Made by a program: the position numbers and the translations under genes
The notes under the pieces: model-generated
What the model saw: the letters and a program-made list of their open reading frames with translations, nothing else
Database searches by the model: none
What the model was told of the DNA's origin: nothing
DNA from: Fulvia fulva
Lineage: Eukaryota > Ascomycota > Dothideomycetes > Mycosphaerellales > Mycosphaerellaceae
Reading direction: 5' to 3'
Assembly (NCBI RefSeq): GCF_020509005.1
Contig: NC_063012.1
Span: forward strand, 5,890,001 to 5,954,000
Length of the DNA: 64,000 nucleotides
In this document: in pieces, positions 18,298 through 28,563 of the stretch
Layout: each line of letters begins with the position of its first letter
Numbering within the stretch: position 1 is the stretch's first letter

Positions 18298-21057
18298 TTA
18301 TTCGCTTTCGAACAAGTCCTCCGCACATGTCCAGCCATATGCGTGCTTGAGTCGCCGCCCGTACAGTCTCACCATCGGGCGGGGAATCTTTGCACCTCGC
18401 CGCAATTCCTTGGGCTCGTGGAACTGGATGCTGCGGCGAAGCTCGACTTTGCACTCTTCTCTTGGTCGTGGTCTGAAAATCCAAGCCGATCCGTGGAGCT
18501 GTTCTGGCTCTAAGCCGATATGATCGAAAGCAAATAACATCTCCTCCCAGCCGATTTCGAATCTTTGTTGAGCGACATCGACTGTGGATGGCAGCAAGGC
18601 ACAGAATACCTTGTGCACTTCCTTGGGAAGTTTGACTCTGTGCTGGGCCACCACCGCATCATCCGCAATGATCATGCGAGGATCTGGTGCTGCTGGTTGT
18701 CCACGAGTCTTGATCTTTTGTTTGCCTCTGGTCAGTGTCACCTCAGCTGATTCCTGTGACCCAGCCGAGGTATGCTGCAGAGTGGCGCTTGGTGGATCGG
18801 CTGTCACGGTCGTCTTGGGGGGCGTGCACTCTGGTGTAGGAGGTTGGACGGGCTTCTGCCACGGTGGCGTCCTGTAAAGCTGACGTGACTCAAACATCCT
18901 GTTGAAAAGGACTTTTTCTAGGCTGATCTTGACCATTGAGCTCACTCTTTTCTGAACCTGGCTCCAGAACTTGTCCAGACAGCGCTCGGCGGACCGCATC
19001 TGATCAACATTCGCCTTGGTGGGAGCCTTCTCGGCAGGATAGTCGAAGGAAGCTGTGTAGGCATGATCCCAAGCTATGGTCAATTCATCGCAAACCAGAG
19101 GAATGGCTCCATGCAGCTTCGCGGTCAGTCCCCGGGTTCGAGACACGAGTTGGTCCGCTTGACTTGTAAAACGAGCAGCTTTATTCTTATCGAACCAAGG
19201 TGCCAACGCATCCACGGAATGCTGAAGTTCTGAGAGCAGCGCGAGATCGGAAAAATGCTCCGTGATCCAACCATCGAAGTAGTGTGACGCTTCAGTCTCG
19301 GTCTCTAGCATGTATTGCGTTTCTTGTACCTATCATGGAGCAACGTCAGTCCAAAACCTGGTTATGATGTGTTGTCAATGGGACCGCAGTGTACTCACCA
19401 GGCCATTGAGACCGTGCAGAGAACGCTGAGACGGGGTGAAGATCGAGTAGAACAGCTGGTCTACGCGACGCACTGGCCACGGAGCGCCTGTTCTCAGTTC
19501 CCATCGGCCTTGGGCTTCCGCAAACGTGCGCCAGTAGTATCGACTACGCAAGCGAGGACTTGTTGGAACCTGACAGACAAGTTATTAGCAATAATCAAGA
19601 AGCACATCGTGCAGCGCATGCCTGGTACCCTTCAGCTACGTACCCCTTCGCGAAGCACGTCAATCGAGAACATGGTGGCATTGTATAAAATGTCCATGAG
19701 CGCCATCCACCTAGATAGAACGGCATTAGTTATACCCGAGTCACACCACGTGTGACATCTCAGCAATCGCTGTAGAGTCGGGCTACAGCGCGCTGCACTT
19801 ACATATCCTCGTCCTTGGCAGCGAGTCGAACGTGCTTTTCGTCCGCGCGCTGCATCTGAATCTCAATGTCGGGCATCGCCTTGAGCTTTCTGTAAATGTC
19901 GTCCCATAACACGAAAGACACAAACGCATTTGTAGACATATTGCCAGCTTCGCGCTTCCAACAGGCGGAACTAGCGCACACCGTCGAGCAGCCACAAGTG
20001 CCATTGTGCTCGATCCACTCTCGTAGAGTGGTCATGAAGAAGCCGGGGTCCTCACGCAGCATCCTATATATGCATCAGCGGTGTAATCACTCAGTGCAGA
20101 AACACCGTGCTCACCAAACGTGATCTTCCGCTGACGAGCGCCGTGCGATGGCTAGCCCTCTGAGACGCTGTAGATCCAGCCGCTGCGGTATACAGTAGGG
20201 CGCTTGGATGGTATGACCCGCCAACGAAGCCCACTCGTTGCGCTTTGCGAGCTGAGGCACGGATGGTTCGGGTCGATGTGGCGCGAGAAAGAACATGCTC
20301 GGCTCGATATCGTGCAGGATCAGCTTTGCAGACGCAAGCAAGAACCGATATGTCTCTTGTTGAATCTCCAACGCGAGAAGACCCTCCTGGCAGCGACTCA
20401 GATGCTTATGCTGACCCGACTTGAGTCGAACAGAGCGACAGTCGAGCACGAATCCGTAGCCATTGGGAGAGTGTCTCTTCTCGAACATCATGCGATGCGG
20501 CTCGTGGCCCGTGCTGTCCGCGAGGTAGTGATCTTCGCAACAATAGCCCTCGAGGCATGCCTCGGTCGCCAAGTCGAGATCGGGCAACCAAGAATTACCT
20601 AGGTGTGCTGACTTGATGTCGGCGAGACGAAATGTCTCAGGCAGGTTGCGTCCGCGTGAATTGAGGAACAGCAGGAGGAAGTTGCGCTGCTGGAGATCTT
20701 CAAGGTTGATGTGTGGCCACAGATAGGCCTCAGACCGGCACGTCTTCTCGCGCGATGCCTGCTTCTGCATGTCACGAAAATTGGAAAGATCCGGTCGATG
20801 TGTGGGTGACATGCGTGGCCACGCCTTTAGAAGCAGTTCTAGTCGCTGTTTGGAGCTTTTCTTCCTGTGCTCTGTGGTAAGCTCGCGACTTTGGACCGCA
20901 TGTTTTGCACTCACATCCATCGCCGCTGAACGACGAGCTCGAAGCGCTTCAGAAGGGCATTCAGCGAGGTCCAGTCTTTGAAGATCGAGGTCGAGAAGTC
21001 TCTGGCGTCAGCTTTCGCGGAATTGGCAGGTCGACACCTCGCGTGAATCTGCAGCAT
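18298..21057 (-). CDS. Large filamentous-fungus-specific protein (family often labelled ipa-like)
   Basis: Six exons (20915-21057, 20115-20864, 19803-20063, 19644-19710, 19399-19569, 18298-19329) sum to 808 codons in frame. The start MLQIHAR leads into a domain whose signature continues through QRLELLLKAWPRMSPTHRPD, then YLWPHINLEDLQQRNFLLLF, and a repeated surface of short helices. The C-terminus RSIQFHEPKELRRGAKIPRP, then YGRRLKHAYGW, is strongly conserved in a widespread family of filamentous ascomycetes that databases often name ipa protein. A Pro/Thr-rich linker separates the two halves (about 610-690). Introns are 50, 51, 92, 74, and 69 nt. Function is unknown; no catalytic motif, signal peptide or membrane segment is visible. 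The name is recalled from family resemblance, while the exon structure was read from the sequence. Confidence 0.8.
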
Positions 21058-21652
21058 TTGCAACCCAGTCTGTGCTCTTCGCCCAGCTCGTCGAGCAGTT
21101 CGTAGGTGATGCTCCTGAACTCGCGCATTGTCGTTGTCATTGCGTTGTCAGCGGAGACCTGCGTACTGCGAAGTCAGTGCCTCCATGGGGGAGAATGGAG
21201 AACATGGAACTTGGAACCTTGAAGCTGTCGGACGCTCTGAGAAGCACGCGCCACCCCTTAGCCGAATGGCTGCCTGCCGACGTGCGGGAAAGTGTAGCTG
21301 CAGACGTGTCGCATCAGGGTTCCATTCAGACGCGACCCGGCGCTTGCGGCGGTCTGGGAGGACATGGACGATGCGGTCTACCTACTCAAGCATAATCGTC
21401 AGTCTGCAGCAGCGTGCTCGGGCGCGCCATATGCTATGTTCTTGGGAGGTAAGATTTCATTAGGATGAGCTGATCTCCACTTTCCACTTCTCACCCCTCT
21501 CTGCCTTGTCGAATGCCGCCGGAACGCCATAATGTAGCTTAGGTATCATTTCATCACATCATATCCGCCCTCGTATGCTCGGCTCTACCAGAGCACTTCC
21601 TCCATTTGGCCTTCCCTCTGGCTGTAGTGAGCCACTCCACCACCGGCATCCC
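21058..21652. other. Intergenic, no gene seen
   Basis: 595 bp upstream of the 807-residue protein and downstream of the Arg/Asp-rich protein. Plus-strand frames here are antisense or noncoding in character. Confidence 0.5.
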
Positions 21653-22690
21653 TCAACGCTTGCTTCCACCTCCACCAAGGTACTTCCTTGCCATCTGGAT
21701 CACTATAGGCGTAACGATAGGTGCAACTGTGCTCCAGTGCTTCTGGCCCTTGTCGATCATGGGACCAACGTTGTACTTGCCAATCTTCATTTCTCGCGGT
21801 GGGCCGTCTCGACCTCCGCGCTGGTCTCTGTGGCGTCGATCATTTCTCTCGTAATCATCGTCATAGTCATCGTCGTACCGCCGGCGACTTCTGTCTCTTC
21901 GTCTGCGTGGTGGATAGTCCTCGGAGAAGTAGTCATCATCCCGTCGAGGCGGTGGTCTGCGATGGTCTTCCATGCTACGTCTACGCCTAGGCCTGTAGTC
22001 GTCTTCGTCGTCATAATCATCATATCCACCACGCCTGTCAGGACGTCTCTCGCTTCGACGGCGTGCAGGAATAGGCTCGTTGCCGTATTCGACGCCTGGT
22101 GGTGGCGGTCTTGCACCTCCCCGTCGTGGTGGAGGATAATCGACATCTGTGCCGCGCTCGTCATAGTATGGATCGCGCTTCTTGCGTCGTGGAGGCTCAT
22201 CGAAGTCTGGCGGAGGATATGCGTCTCGGTCTCGCTCTCCTCGCCTTGGTCGTGCGGTGTCGCTTCCACCTCCGCCTCCTCCTCCACCGCCCCTGCGAGG
22301 CCTTCTGCCGTCACCTCCAAGCATCTTGCGGTGTGTCTCGCCCTCGTCGCTTTCGTAGCCGTCTCGCATGTCCCTGAACTTCTGGTCGCGCGGGCGGTTC
22401 TTAGCCTCGAGGTCTGGTGCGCGACCGCCGAGGAATGATGCTTCGTCTGGGAACTGAGGTCGTGTGTCGGGCGAGAGTCTGCTGCGGCTGCCTTCTCTTT
22501 TCAGTGAGGGTCTCAGCTCGCCTATTGGTGGCGGCGGCGGCAGGTTGGGATCGCCAGCCGGGGGCGGCCGTCCGCGTGCATCTTGTGGGTAGTCGTTGTC
22601 CATGTCGGGATACGGCGGTCGGTCTCTATCTCTGTCTCGGTCGCGATCGCGTCGTCGAGGGCGCGCACGAGAGTCGTCGACATAGCTCAT
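21653..22690 (-). CDS. Arg/Asp/Pro-rich low-complexity protein
   Basis: 345 residues from the ATG at 22690 (MSYVDDSRARPRRRDRDRDR). Nearly the whole chain is disordered: RD dipeptides (residues 12-24), Pro runs, a nine-glycine run near 140, and repeated RRRYDDDYDDD-type acidic/basic blocks. Only the C-terminal ~35 residues look ordered (KIGKYNVGPMIDKGQKHW, then a hydrophobic VAPIVTPIVIQMARKYL ending GGGGSKR). This tail could be an amphipathic helix or membrane anchor. Similar RD-rich proteins with a conserved short C-terminus occur in Pezizomycotina, but I cannot name this one. The mixed-charge repeats are reminiscent of RNA-binding or condensate proteins (inference only). Confidence 0.75.
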   Translation of the reverse strand: MSYVDDSRARPRRRDRDRDRDRDRPPYPDMDNDYPQDARGRPPPAGDPNLPPPPPIGELRPSLKREGSRSRLSPDTRPQFPDEASFLGGRAPDLEAKNRPRDQKFRDMRDGYESDEGETHRKMLGGDGRRPRRGGGGGGGGGSDTARPRRGERDRDAYPPPDFDEPPRRKKRDPYYDERGTDVDYPPPRRGGARPPPPGVEYGNEPIPARRRSERRPDRRGGYDDYDDEDDYRPRRRRSMEDHRRPPPRRDDDYFSEDYPPRRRRDRSRRRYDDDYDDDYERNDRRHRDQRGGRDGPPREMKIGKYNVGPMIDKGQKHWSTVAPIVTPIVIQMARKYLGGGGSKR

Positions 22691-23704
22691 CGTGCTTATA
22701 TGCGCATGCGTATGCGGTGACCTTGAGTTGAGTTCAGGGTGCACCGGGGGCTGCTGGCTGTTTCGAGTCGTCCTGTTTGCACCGATGCGGGATGAGGTCA
22801 CATGGGCGGAGCGCTGGGTTGTGTCTGCACGAGAGACGAAGGATGGGGGAGGAGAGCATGGAACCAGCTGCTTGTCACGCTTAGACTTCTGCGGCGGCGA
22901 TGCGGTGGACGCTGCAGCCTGCAGGTGATGCGACCGGGGCCCAAAGTCAGTCATGAGCACCACCGGGCACAGTCACAGTGTCACACCATCACCCTCCACC
23001 AGAAAGTCCGTCCTCAGCCGTGACTGCTGAATGCAGGTGTCAACCGCAGCACGGGTCCTCCTGACCACATGCAGCCGAGCGTGCCAGAACCATTGAACGT
23101 CGTTGCACTCAACGGTGCCTGCTGTGCCTGCCACCAGACCTAAGAAAAGACATAGCCAGGTCGCGGCCTCAGTCTCTGCCACGGCCGCTGCTGTGATCAG
23201 GACCCATCCCGAGCTCGTCCTCGTGGCTGTTGCGCGCTCGAGAAAACGACCACGTGCGCAGTGCATCAGGTAACGGAAGCATACATGTATCACCTACCAA
23301 GTCTGGTGCAGGGGAAAGCCCACCCGTTGGCAGACCAAAGGCCTGGTTGTGGTTGCTCCTGAGTATATATGCGCTCTGAGTAGCCATCTTCCTGCTTTCG
23401 CCAGAACCGAGCCATTGCATATCTTGCAAAAGCAGAGTCTCTGTAGTCGACAGGACATAGCTGATAGTTCTGGCAACATTTTGGACAGCAGTGACTAGAA
23501 GCAATGCCTGGGCGTTACATAGTGACTCGGTGTCACTGTAAAGACAACACAGGCGTACACCTTTGTTGCGAGCTTGATCAGCGCCGCATCCGGTAAGTGA
23601 ATTGTTTGATGTTGTGATGGCTCTTTGTATAGCATGGAGCCCAACTATCATTGCACTGCCTCGACATTCAATCTGCCGCAGCAGCTATATGCCCGCAGGT
23701 CGAA
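22691..23704. promoter_or_regulatory. Divergent promoter region
   Basis: 1.0 kb between two divergent starts. It contains one TACATGTA at 23282-23289 and no convincing gene. Confidence 0.45.
23282..23289. promoter_or_regulatory. TACATGTA palindrome
   Basis: Exact copy between two divergent genes, about 590 bp from the minus-strand start and 416 bp from the plus-strand start. Confidence 0.35.
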
Positions 23705-25644
23705 ATGGTCAGATTCGAAGTGCCAGACGCTTCCTCTTCGGAGGACGAGAAGGTCGAGACATTGCCTCCAAAGACAAGTAGTCCGCCAGGGTACAGACTT
23801 GGGGGCATGACTTTTCCTCCACAAAGGAAGGGCATACTAAAACCACCAACGGCTAGCGGCCAGCATTACCACAAACAACAGCCAGCCGTGGAAGATCCGA
23901 GTTCAGGAAGTTTCAGAGTGCCCAGCACAGATTCGTCGCCCGTTTCAGACAATCCCTCACCTTCCAAAGACATCGCTGCACTGGGGACTTTGCGCCCTGG
24001 AGATTCTCCCACTGCCCCAGGATCTCCGTCACCATCGTCACGGCCTTCTCCTCCTCTATTTTCGCCACAGTTTGGCAGCAGCGGTGCAAGGAAGAACCAC
24101 AAACCAGATCCGTTCCCATTGCGAGGCAACCAACGCGATCGGATCAAGAAGAGAGTCTGGAGGACAGGAAGAGGGAGACACGTCCTGGTCAGAACGGTAC
24201 CCGAAGAGAATGGTCCATCCGAGAGCGAGATTCGTGCCACTAAGAGGCTCTTGAGCTATCCTGGGCTCATTAGATTACTGGATCATCGTGGTTTCCAAGC
24301 AGAAGTATATGGTGAAGCTCGCTCCACGAAACGTCCTCGTGAGACTGAGTGGGACTTCGCCGACCTTGGTACGTTGCAGGATACACTAGATCAAGAACGA
24401 CATGAACAAGGCCTGCCGGAGAACTTTGTCTGGCATGTGTTGCAGTCACTATTGAAAACAGCGTTGTATCTCCATACCGGAATCGACTTCGACGCAGATG
24501 TGCAGCAGGAGAGCGCACTCTTATCGCCCTCGATTGAGGATAGAGCGTTGGTCCAGTCTCCCAAGAATTCATCAACTACAGCCGACGCGGACCCCACGCC
24601 ATCGTGGAACCCCATTGTACATAACCAAATCAACCCATGGAACATCTCATTCTATAGCCATGACGAAAAAGACCCTCCAGGAACGCCACTATATCCCCAT
24701 GTGAAGCTGGGCAACTTGTCTCGCGTGACAATTCTCCCGTCTCTGGATCATCAAGCCACCCACGAGGATTTCCCTCCACTTCCGACGGCCCTGCAGACAA
24801 ATTTCGAGGCACCGGAGATGGCTTGGAAGTATCAGTTCGGCCCCGCGGGCACGAAGAGTGATCTATGGTCTATCGCTGCTGTTGGCGTTGTAAGTAAGGT
24901 CAGGTCAGAAGCCTTGATGAGACACCTGAGACACACTTAGGACCGCTCATGGCTTCTGCCCCCTTCGTTCGAGACACTCAGGCTGACATACCTTATTTTT
25001 AGGTAATTATGGGAGGCGTAGGAGGGATAGCACGTAAAAGGAGAGTAGAAATCTGGGACGATGTCGCAGGGAGATATCATGGGGAAAACCCGTGTTCTGA
25101 CGAGGCTTTGTTCAGAGAGACCAGCAGAATGATTCAAGTCGAAAAGTGGCGATGGACAGCGGCCGATCTGAATCAGCGGTACCCAGGAAAGTACTCCATG
25201 GAGCTGCGATGCTTCCTGGAACGACTCTTGACAATGGTACCCCAGCAAAGACCTGATACCCTTGAAGCTGTTGTTTGGGCTTCGAATTATTACGTCCACT
25301 GGCTGCGCAGCGTCAACGCACCTCAAAATCCTGCGGCAGAAACTGGAGTACATGTCGACGAGCTTGAAGAGGACTCTGATACGCAGCATCGTGTCGATGT
25401 TGGAAATCGTGTCGGGGGTACGACTCCGATGCGTACTCCATCGCCTGAGCGGGTGCCCTACTCTAAGAGAGCGCCGCTGGACCCACGAACTGAGCAAGTG
25501 GAACTGCCAAATCTCGACGCCGAGGCGGCTTCTTACTCCAGCAGTGAAGACTTGGAGCTTGGTCCGCCAGCGCATCTCTTGCGTGAGTTGGAGTTGAAAA
25601 AGAAACTGCAGCACAAGAGCCAGACGGCCTCTTCGAGAGAGTAG
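23705..25644 (+). CDS. Pseudokinase (protein kinase-like fold, catalytic residues lost)
   Basis: Two exons (23705-24889, 25003-25644; 113-nt intron) give 608 residues. The N-terminal ~140 residues are Ser/Pro-rich. A kinase-like core follows: the beta-3 position carries R163 (HVLVRTV) where the ATP-binding Lys is expected, with an acidic alpha-C residue soon after (SEIRATKRLL). The catalytic loop reads H306-N-Q-I-N-P-W-N313 in place of HRDxKPxN, so the catalytic Asp is Gln. The DFG position is N337-L-S. The APE motif (EAPEM) and the F-helix DLWS (TKSDLWSIAAVGV) are intact, followed by a C-lobe (LRCFLERLLTMVPQQRPDTL) that keeps the R of the I-helix. It should fold but not transfer phosphate. 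An in-frame ATG at 23651 would add 18 residues. Probable scaffold or regulator; partners unknown. Confidence 0.82.
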
Positions 25645-25939
25645 CTGCTTGACAAAGACACACATAGACTCTGCTGGTTTTGTGCTGTTGCCGAATGGTC
25701 ACTATTCTTCATGTCTCTTGTTCTCGACAGGCAGCAAGCCCAGTAGCCACTCTTCAGCGAGCACGAGACATGACCAAGTCGTTATATGACAGAAGAAGTG
25801 GCACAGTGCACAAGAGAAATGTTGATTGCTACACCGAGCTCTAGGCTACGGCTTGTATCGAAGACTGCATCTTACTCAGGTGCTTCCAATCCTAAACTCC
25901 ACGCTAAAGTGAACAAAATTCCGGCCATCTTCAAACACT
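25645..25939. other. Convergent 3' region
   Basis: 295 bp between the stops of the pseudokinase and the AP180-like gene. Nothing notable. Confidence 0.5.
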
Positions 25940-27820
25940 TCATCCCCAAGGCGATTGCTGCTGTGATGTCTGTCCAGGTCGTGGAAACACGGGCACTGTC
26001 TCCAGACTTTCCAATCCGCCCATCGTTGTCTGCTGCGAATGTTGCCATCCTTGGCCAGTCTGCTGATTTACAAACATTGACTGGCGAAAAGGATTCGTGC
26101 TGCCAGTAGGTTGTACCTGCAGCGGCGAGGTGGTCGAGGCGGCTGGTTGCTGCGATGGTGTCACGTTTCGCGCGAATGGATTTGTGCCGGTCTGCTGTGG
26201 CTGCAACGGCTGAGGATGATGTCCAGGCTGAGGCGCAAATGGAGAAGCTGTCTTTTGTTGCTGCTGTGTTGGCGGCGGTGAAGGGCCGTTCTCAGGAAGT
26301 GACTGCAAGGTGCTCTTGGCGAAGGGGTTGGTTGCCTGCCGATGAAGGGGCTGCTGGGCTTGTTGTTGTGGTTGCGCAAGTGCACCGAATCCTGAATCGG
26401 TGGCCATCATGGATTGGCGGAAAGGATTAGTGGACTGTGGTTGCAATGGCACAGGGGGCTGTGTCTGCTGCTGCGGCGCGTTTGCGTATTGCGGTTGCTC
26501 TTGACCAAAGCCGGTCGGCGTATACGTTTGCTGCTGCGTCGGTTGTGGTCCGTAGCCTCCAAATCCAGCACCGGTATATTGTGTTTGTAAGGGCTGAGGC
26601 TGGCCATAAGAATTTGTCGAGGGAGCATTGACACCGTAGCCATTCATGGCTTGCTGCGGATCATGTTGGTAGCCTACAGACTGCTGAGGCTGCTGATAGC
26701 CTGTCATTTGCGGCATTTGTTGCTGCAGCTGTGGAGCCTGTTGTTGCTGTTGCTGCTGGAGGAAGGGATTTGTCTGCATCGTCTGCTGATTCTGATCTAT
26801 TGATTCAAAGAAGTCTATCAGGTCTTGCTTAGGGCCTGTTGTGGGTTGAGTTGTAGTAGCTTTCGCCGCGGCTTTGTTGTCTTCATCGAAAGGCGTCCAC
26901 GTCTTGCTGGTGGTGGTGGCGGTGGTGGTGGCAGGCCGAGAAGCCGGTTGTGAAGGTTTAGATACAGACTTGCCACTTTTCCTGGCATCCTGCTCCGCGA
27001 GATACTGTCGTCGATTGATCTCAAAGTCTTTGTCGTCCAGATACTCTTGCAAAGAAGCGGCTAAGCTCGTGGGCGCATGTTTGAGCTTCGGAATCTCGAG
27101 CCTCGTGGCATACTCAAACTGCCGTGCCACGCTCAGATACTGCACCACCTGCTCGGTCTGCTTGCAGAAGATCTTGTATATCCGGATCGAGCGTTCTGCG
27201 TCTGGCCGCGACATCTCAAAGTAGTGGCTCAAGACATTCATGACGGCCTCATTCTCCACGTTGTACAAGTCCAGCAGATCCCGCGTAAGCAGACGAAAGG
27301 CAGTCAAGGATATCTCGTTTTCCACATCGTTCTGCAGCAGATCGCACTTGACCAATGCCTTGATCTGGTCCTGCACCACCTCGGTCTCGCGTAGGAGGCC
27401 CTTGTCCACAGACAATCGCTTCATACGGCCTTCACCGCCCCTCACATAGTCGCACTTGGCCCTCTCGTATGCCTTCGCGCGGGCAAGCAGGTATTCCGCG
27501 TAGACTCTGATGTTCTGGCCTTGGGTCTGGACGTCGGTGAAGTGATTGATGGCCAGTCTCTGCTGGGGCGCAACGGATAGATAGCTCAGGGTGACGTCCT
27601 GCACGCCCTCCTTGATCATCAGGTGGACGATGATGAGCGCCTTGAAGGCCACCGTCCATGTCGAGTCGCGCAGACGGTGGGTGAGGGTGCGGAAGACCTC
27701 GGCAACGCCCGCCTCGCCGGACTGCGTGGCCAGGAGGATGTGCTCGACGTACTTGGACTTGGGCGGCGCGAGCTTGACCTTGGTGCCGCCCTTGACCGAC
27801 TTCTCGAAGGAGCTCGACAT
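25940..27820 (-). CDS. YAP1801: AP180/CALM-type clathrin adaptor with ANTH domain
   Basis: A single exon of 626 residues from the ATG at 27820 (MSSSFEKSVKGGTKVKLAPP). The ANTH domain fills residues 1-290: the PtdIns(4,5)P2-binding KGGTKVKLAPPKSK motif, WTVAFKALIIVHLMIKEG and the long helices through LAASLQEYLDDKDFEINRRQ. The rest is Gln/Pro-rich and disordered with many NPF repeats (TNPFLQ, STNPFRQS, ATNPFAKS, GTNPFARN, STNPFRQS), which bind EH-domain proteins such as Ede1/Pan1, and a D-L-I-D-F clathrin-box-like stretch (KQDLIDFFES). Family knowledge: it recruits clathrin and cargo (v-SNAREs) at endocytic sites. The symbol follows the yeast paralogue pair; fungi of this group usually have one. 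A possible upstream ATG at 27850 adds 10 residues. Confidence 0.93.
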   Translation of the reverse strand: MSSSFEKSVKGGTKVKLAPPKSKYVEHILLATQSGEAGVAEVFRTLTHRLRDSTWTVAFKALIIVHLMIKEGVQDVTLSYLSVAPQQRLAINHFTDVQTQGQNIRVYAEYLLARAKAYERAKCDYVRGGEGRMKRLSVDKGLLRETEVVQDQIKALVKCDLLQNDVENEISLTAFRLLTRDLLDLYNVENEAVMNVLSHYFEMSRPDAERSIRIYKIFCKQTEQVVQYLSVARQFEYATRLEIPKLKHAPTSLAASLQEYLDDKDFEINRRQYLAEQDARKSGKSVSKPSQPASRPATTTATTTSKTWTPFDEDNKAAAKATTTQPTTGPKQDLIDFFESIDQNQQTMQTNPFLQQQQQQQAPQLQQQMPQMTGYQQPQQSVGYQHDPQQAMNGYGVNAPSTNSYGQPQPLQTQYTGAGFGGYGPQPTQQQTYTPTGFGQEQPQYANAPQQQTQPPVPLQPQSTNPFRQSMMATDSGFGALAQPQQQAQQPLHRQATNPFAKSTLQSLPENGPSPPPTQQQQKTASPFAPQPGHHPQPLQPQQTGTNPFARNVTPSQQPAASTTSPLQVQPTGSTNPFRQSMFVNQQTGQGWQHSQQTTMGGLESLETVPVFPRPGQTSQQQSPWG

Positions 27821-27993
27821 GGCGGGATGCGAGCGGTGGTTCGCGAGAGACATCCGGAGACGATCGGGGTTCGACTTGAGGGCGGCGGGAAGGGAGGGAG
27901 GGAGGGAGGGAGGAGTCGTCGGAGACGGAGTCGTCGGCGTCGGCGTCGTCGTCTTGGCTATCGCAGGAGCATGTTGCGTGGAGTCGTGGTCAG

Positions 27994-28001
27994 TACATGT
28001 A
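27994..28001. promoter_or_regulatory. TACATGTA palindrome
   Basis: Exact copy 174 bp upstream of the AP180 start codon. Confidence 0.35.
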
Positions 28002-28250
28002 GTCGCACGCTGCCTCCCAGCGTCGGCGTCAGCGACCCGTTCTATGGTGAATGCGCGCGCGCGGTGTTCTATCACTTCCGGCGATGACAAGCACCTTAGC
28101 AGCAGCAGCAACAAGGCACAACGGCAGCGCGCATCCCTCGTACCTCTTATTACTCTCCACCAAGATGCTAAGCTCTCGCTGCCAGTGAGATTGTGGCTAG
28201 AATGACGTTCGCTAGCGCACCGGCGACGTTGACTTCATGTGGTGTCGCAG

Positions 28251-28258
28251 TACATGTA
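28251..28258. promoter_or_regulatory. TACATGTA palindrome
   Basis: Second copy in the same promoter, 250 bp further upstream. Confidence 0.35.
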
Positions 28259-28287
28259 TTTCCCTCGTGCCTCTCATCGTCCTTCCT

Positions 28288-28331
28288 CGCATCAACGTCG
28301 CATCAACGTCGCATCAACGTCGCATCAACAT
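28288..28331. repeat. 11-bp tandem repeat, four copies
   Basis: Three perfect CGCATCAACGT units and a fourth with one mismatch (CGCATCAACAT). Noncoding, in the AP180 upstream region. Confidence 0.93.
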
Positions 28332-28563
28332 CGCAGGCAGTAATAATTGAAGGTGCATGACAGGCAGAAACACTACCTACTACGTGGATGCAGCAACGAG
28401 AGCGATAGGACCTATGGCACGAAGTCTATATCGTACATGCCCAATACCCCCGTAACACTGCCCGAAACACAACTCCTATCCAACGCCGAGATATCAATCA
28501 GTTAGCAAGCCATGTCAAGTCGTAGGTCGCCGAGACTTTCTCTGCCTCTTCGCGCGCCCTGTT

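Larger units (their letters stand above)
27821..28563. promoter_or_regulatory. Promoter region of the AP180 gene, repeat-bearing
   Basis: 743 bp with a GGGA-type purine run (27889-27913), two TACATGTA palindromes (27994-28001, 28251-28258) and an 11-bp tandem repeat (28288-28331). The remainder is the 3' flank of the acyltransferase gene. No gene is seen. Confidence 0.5.
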
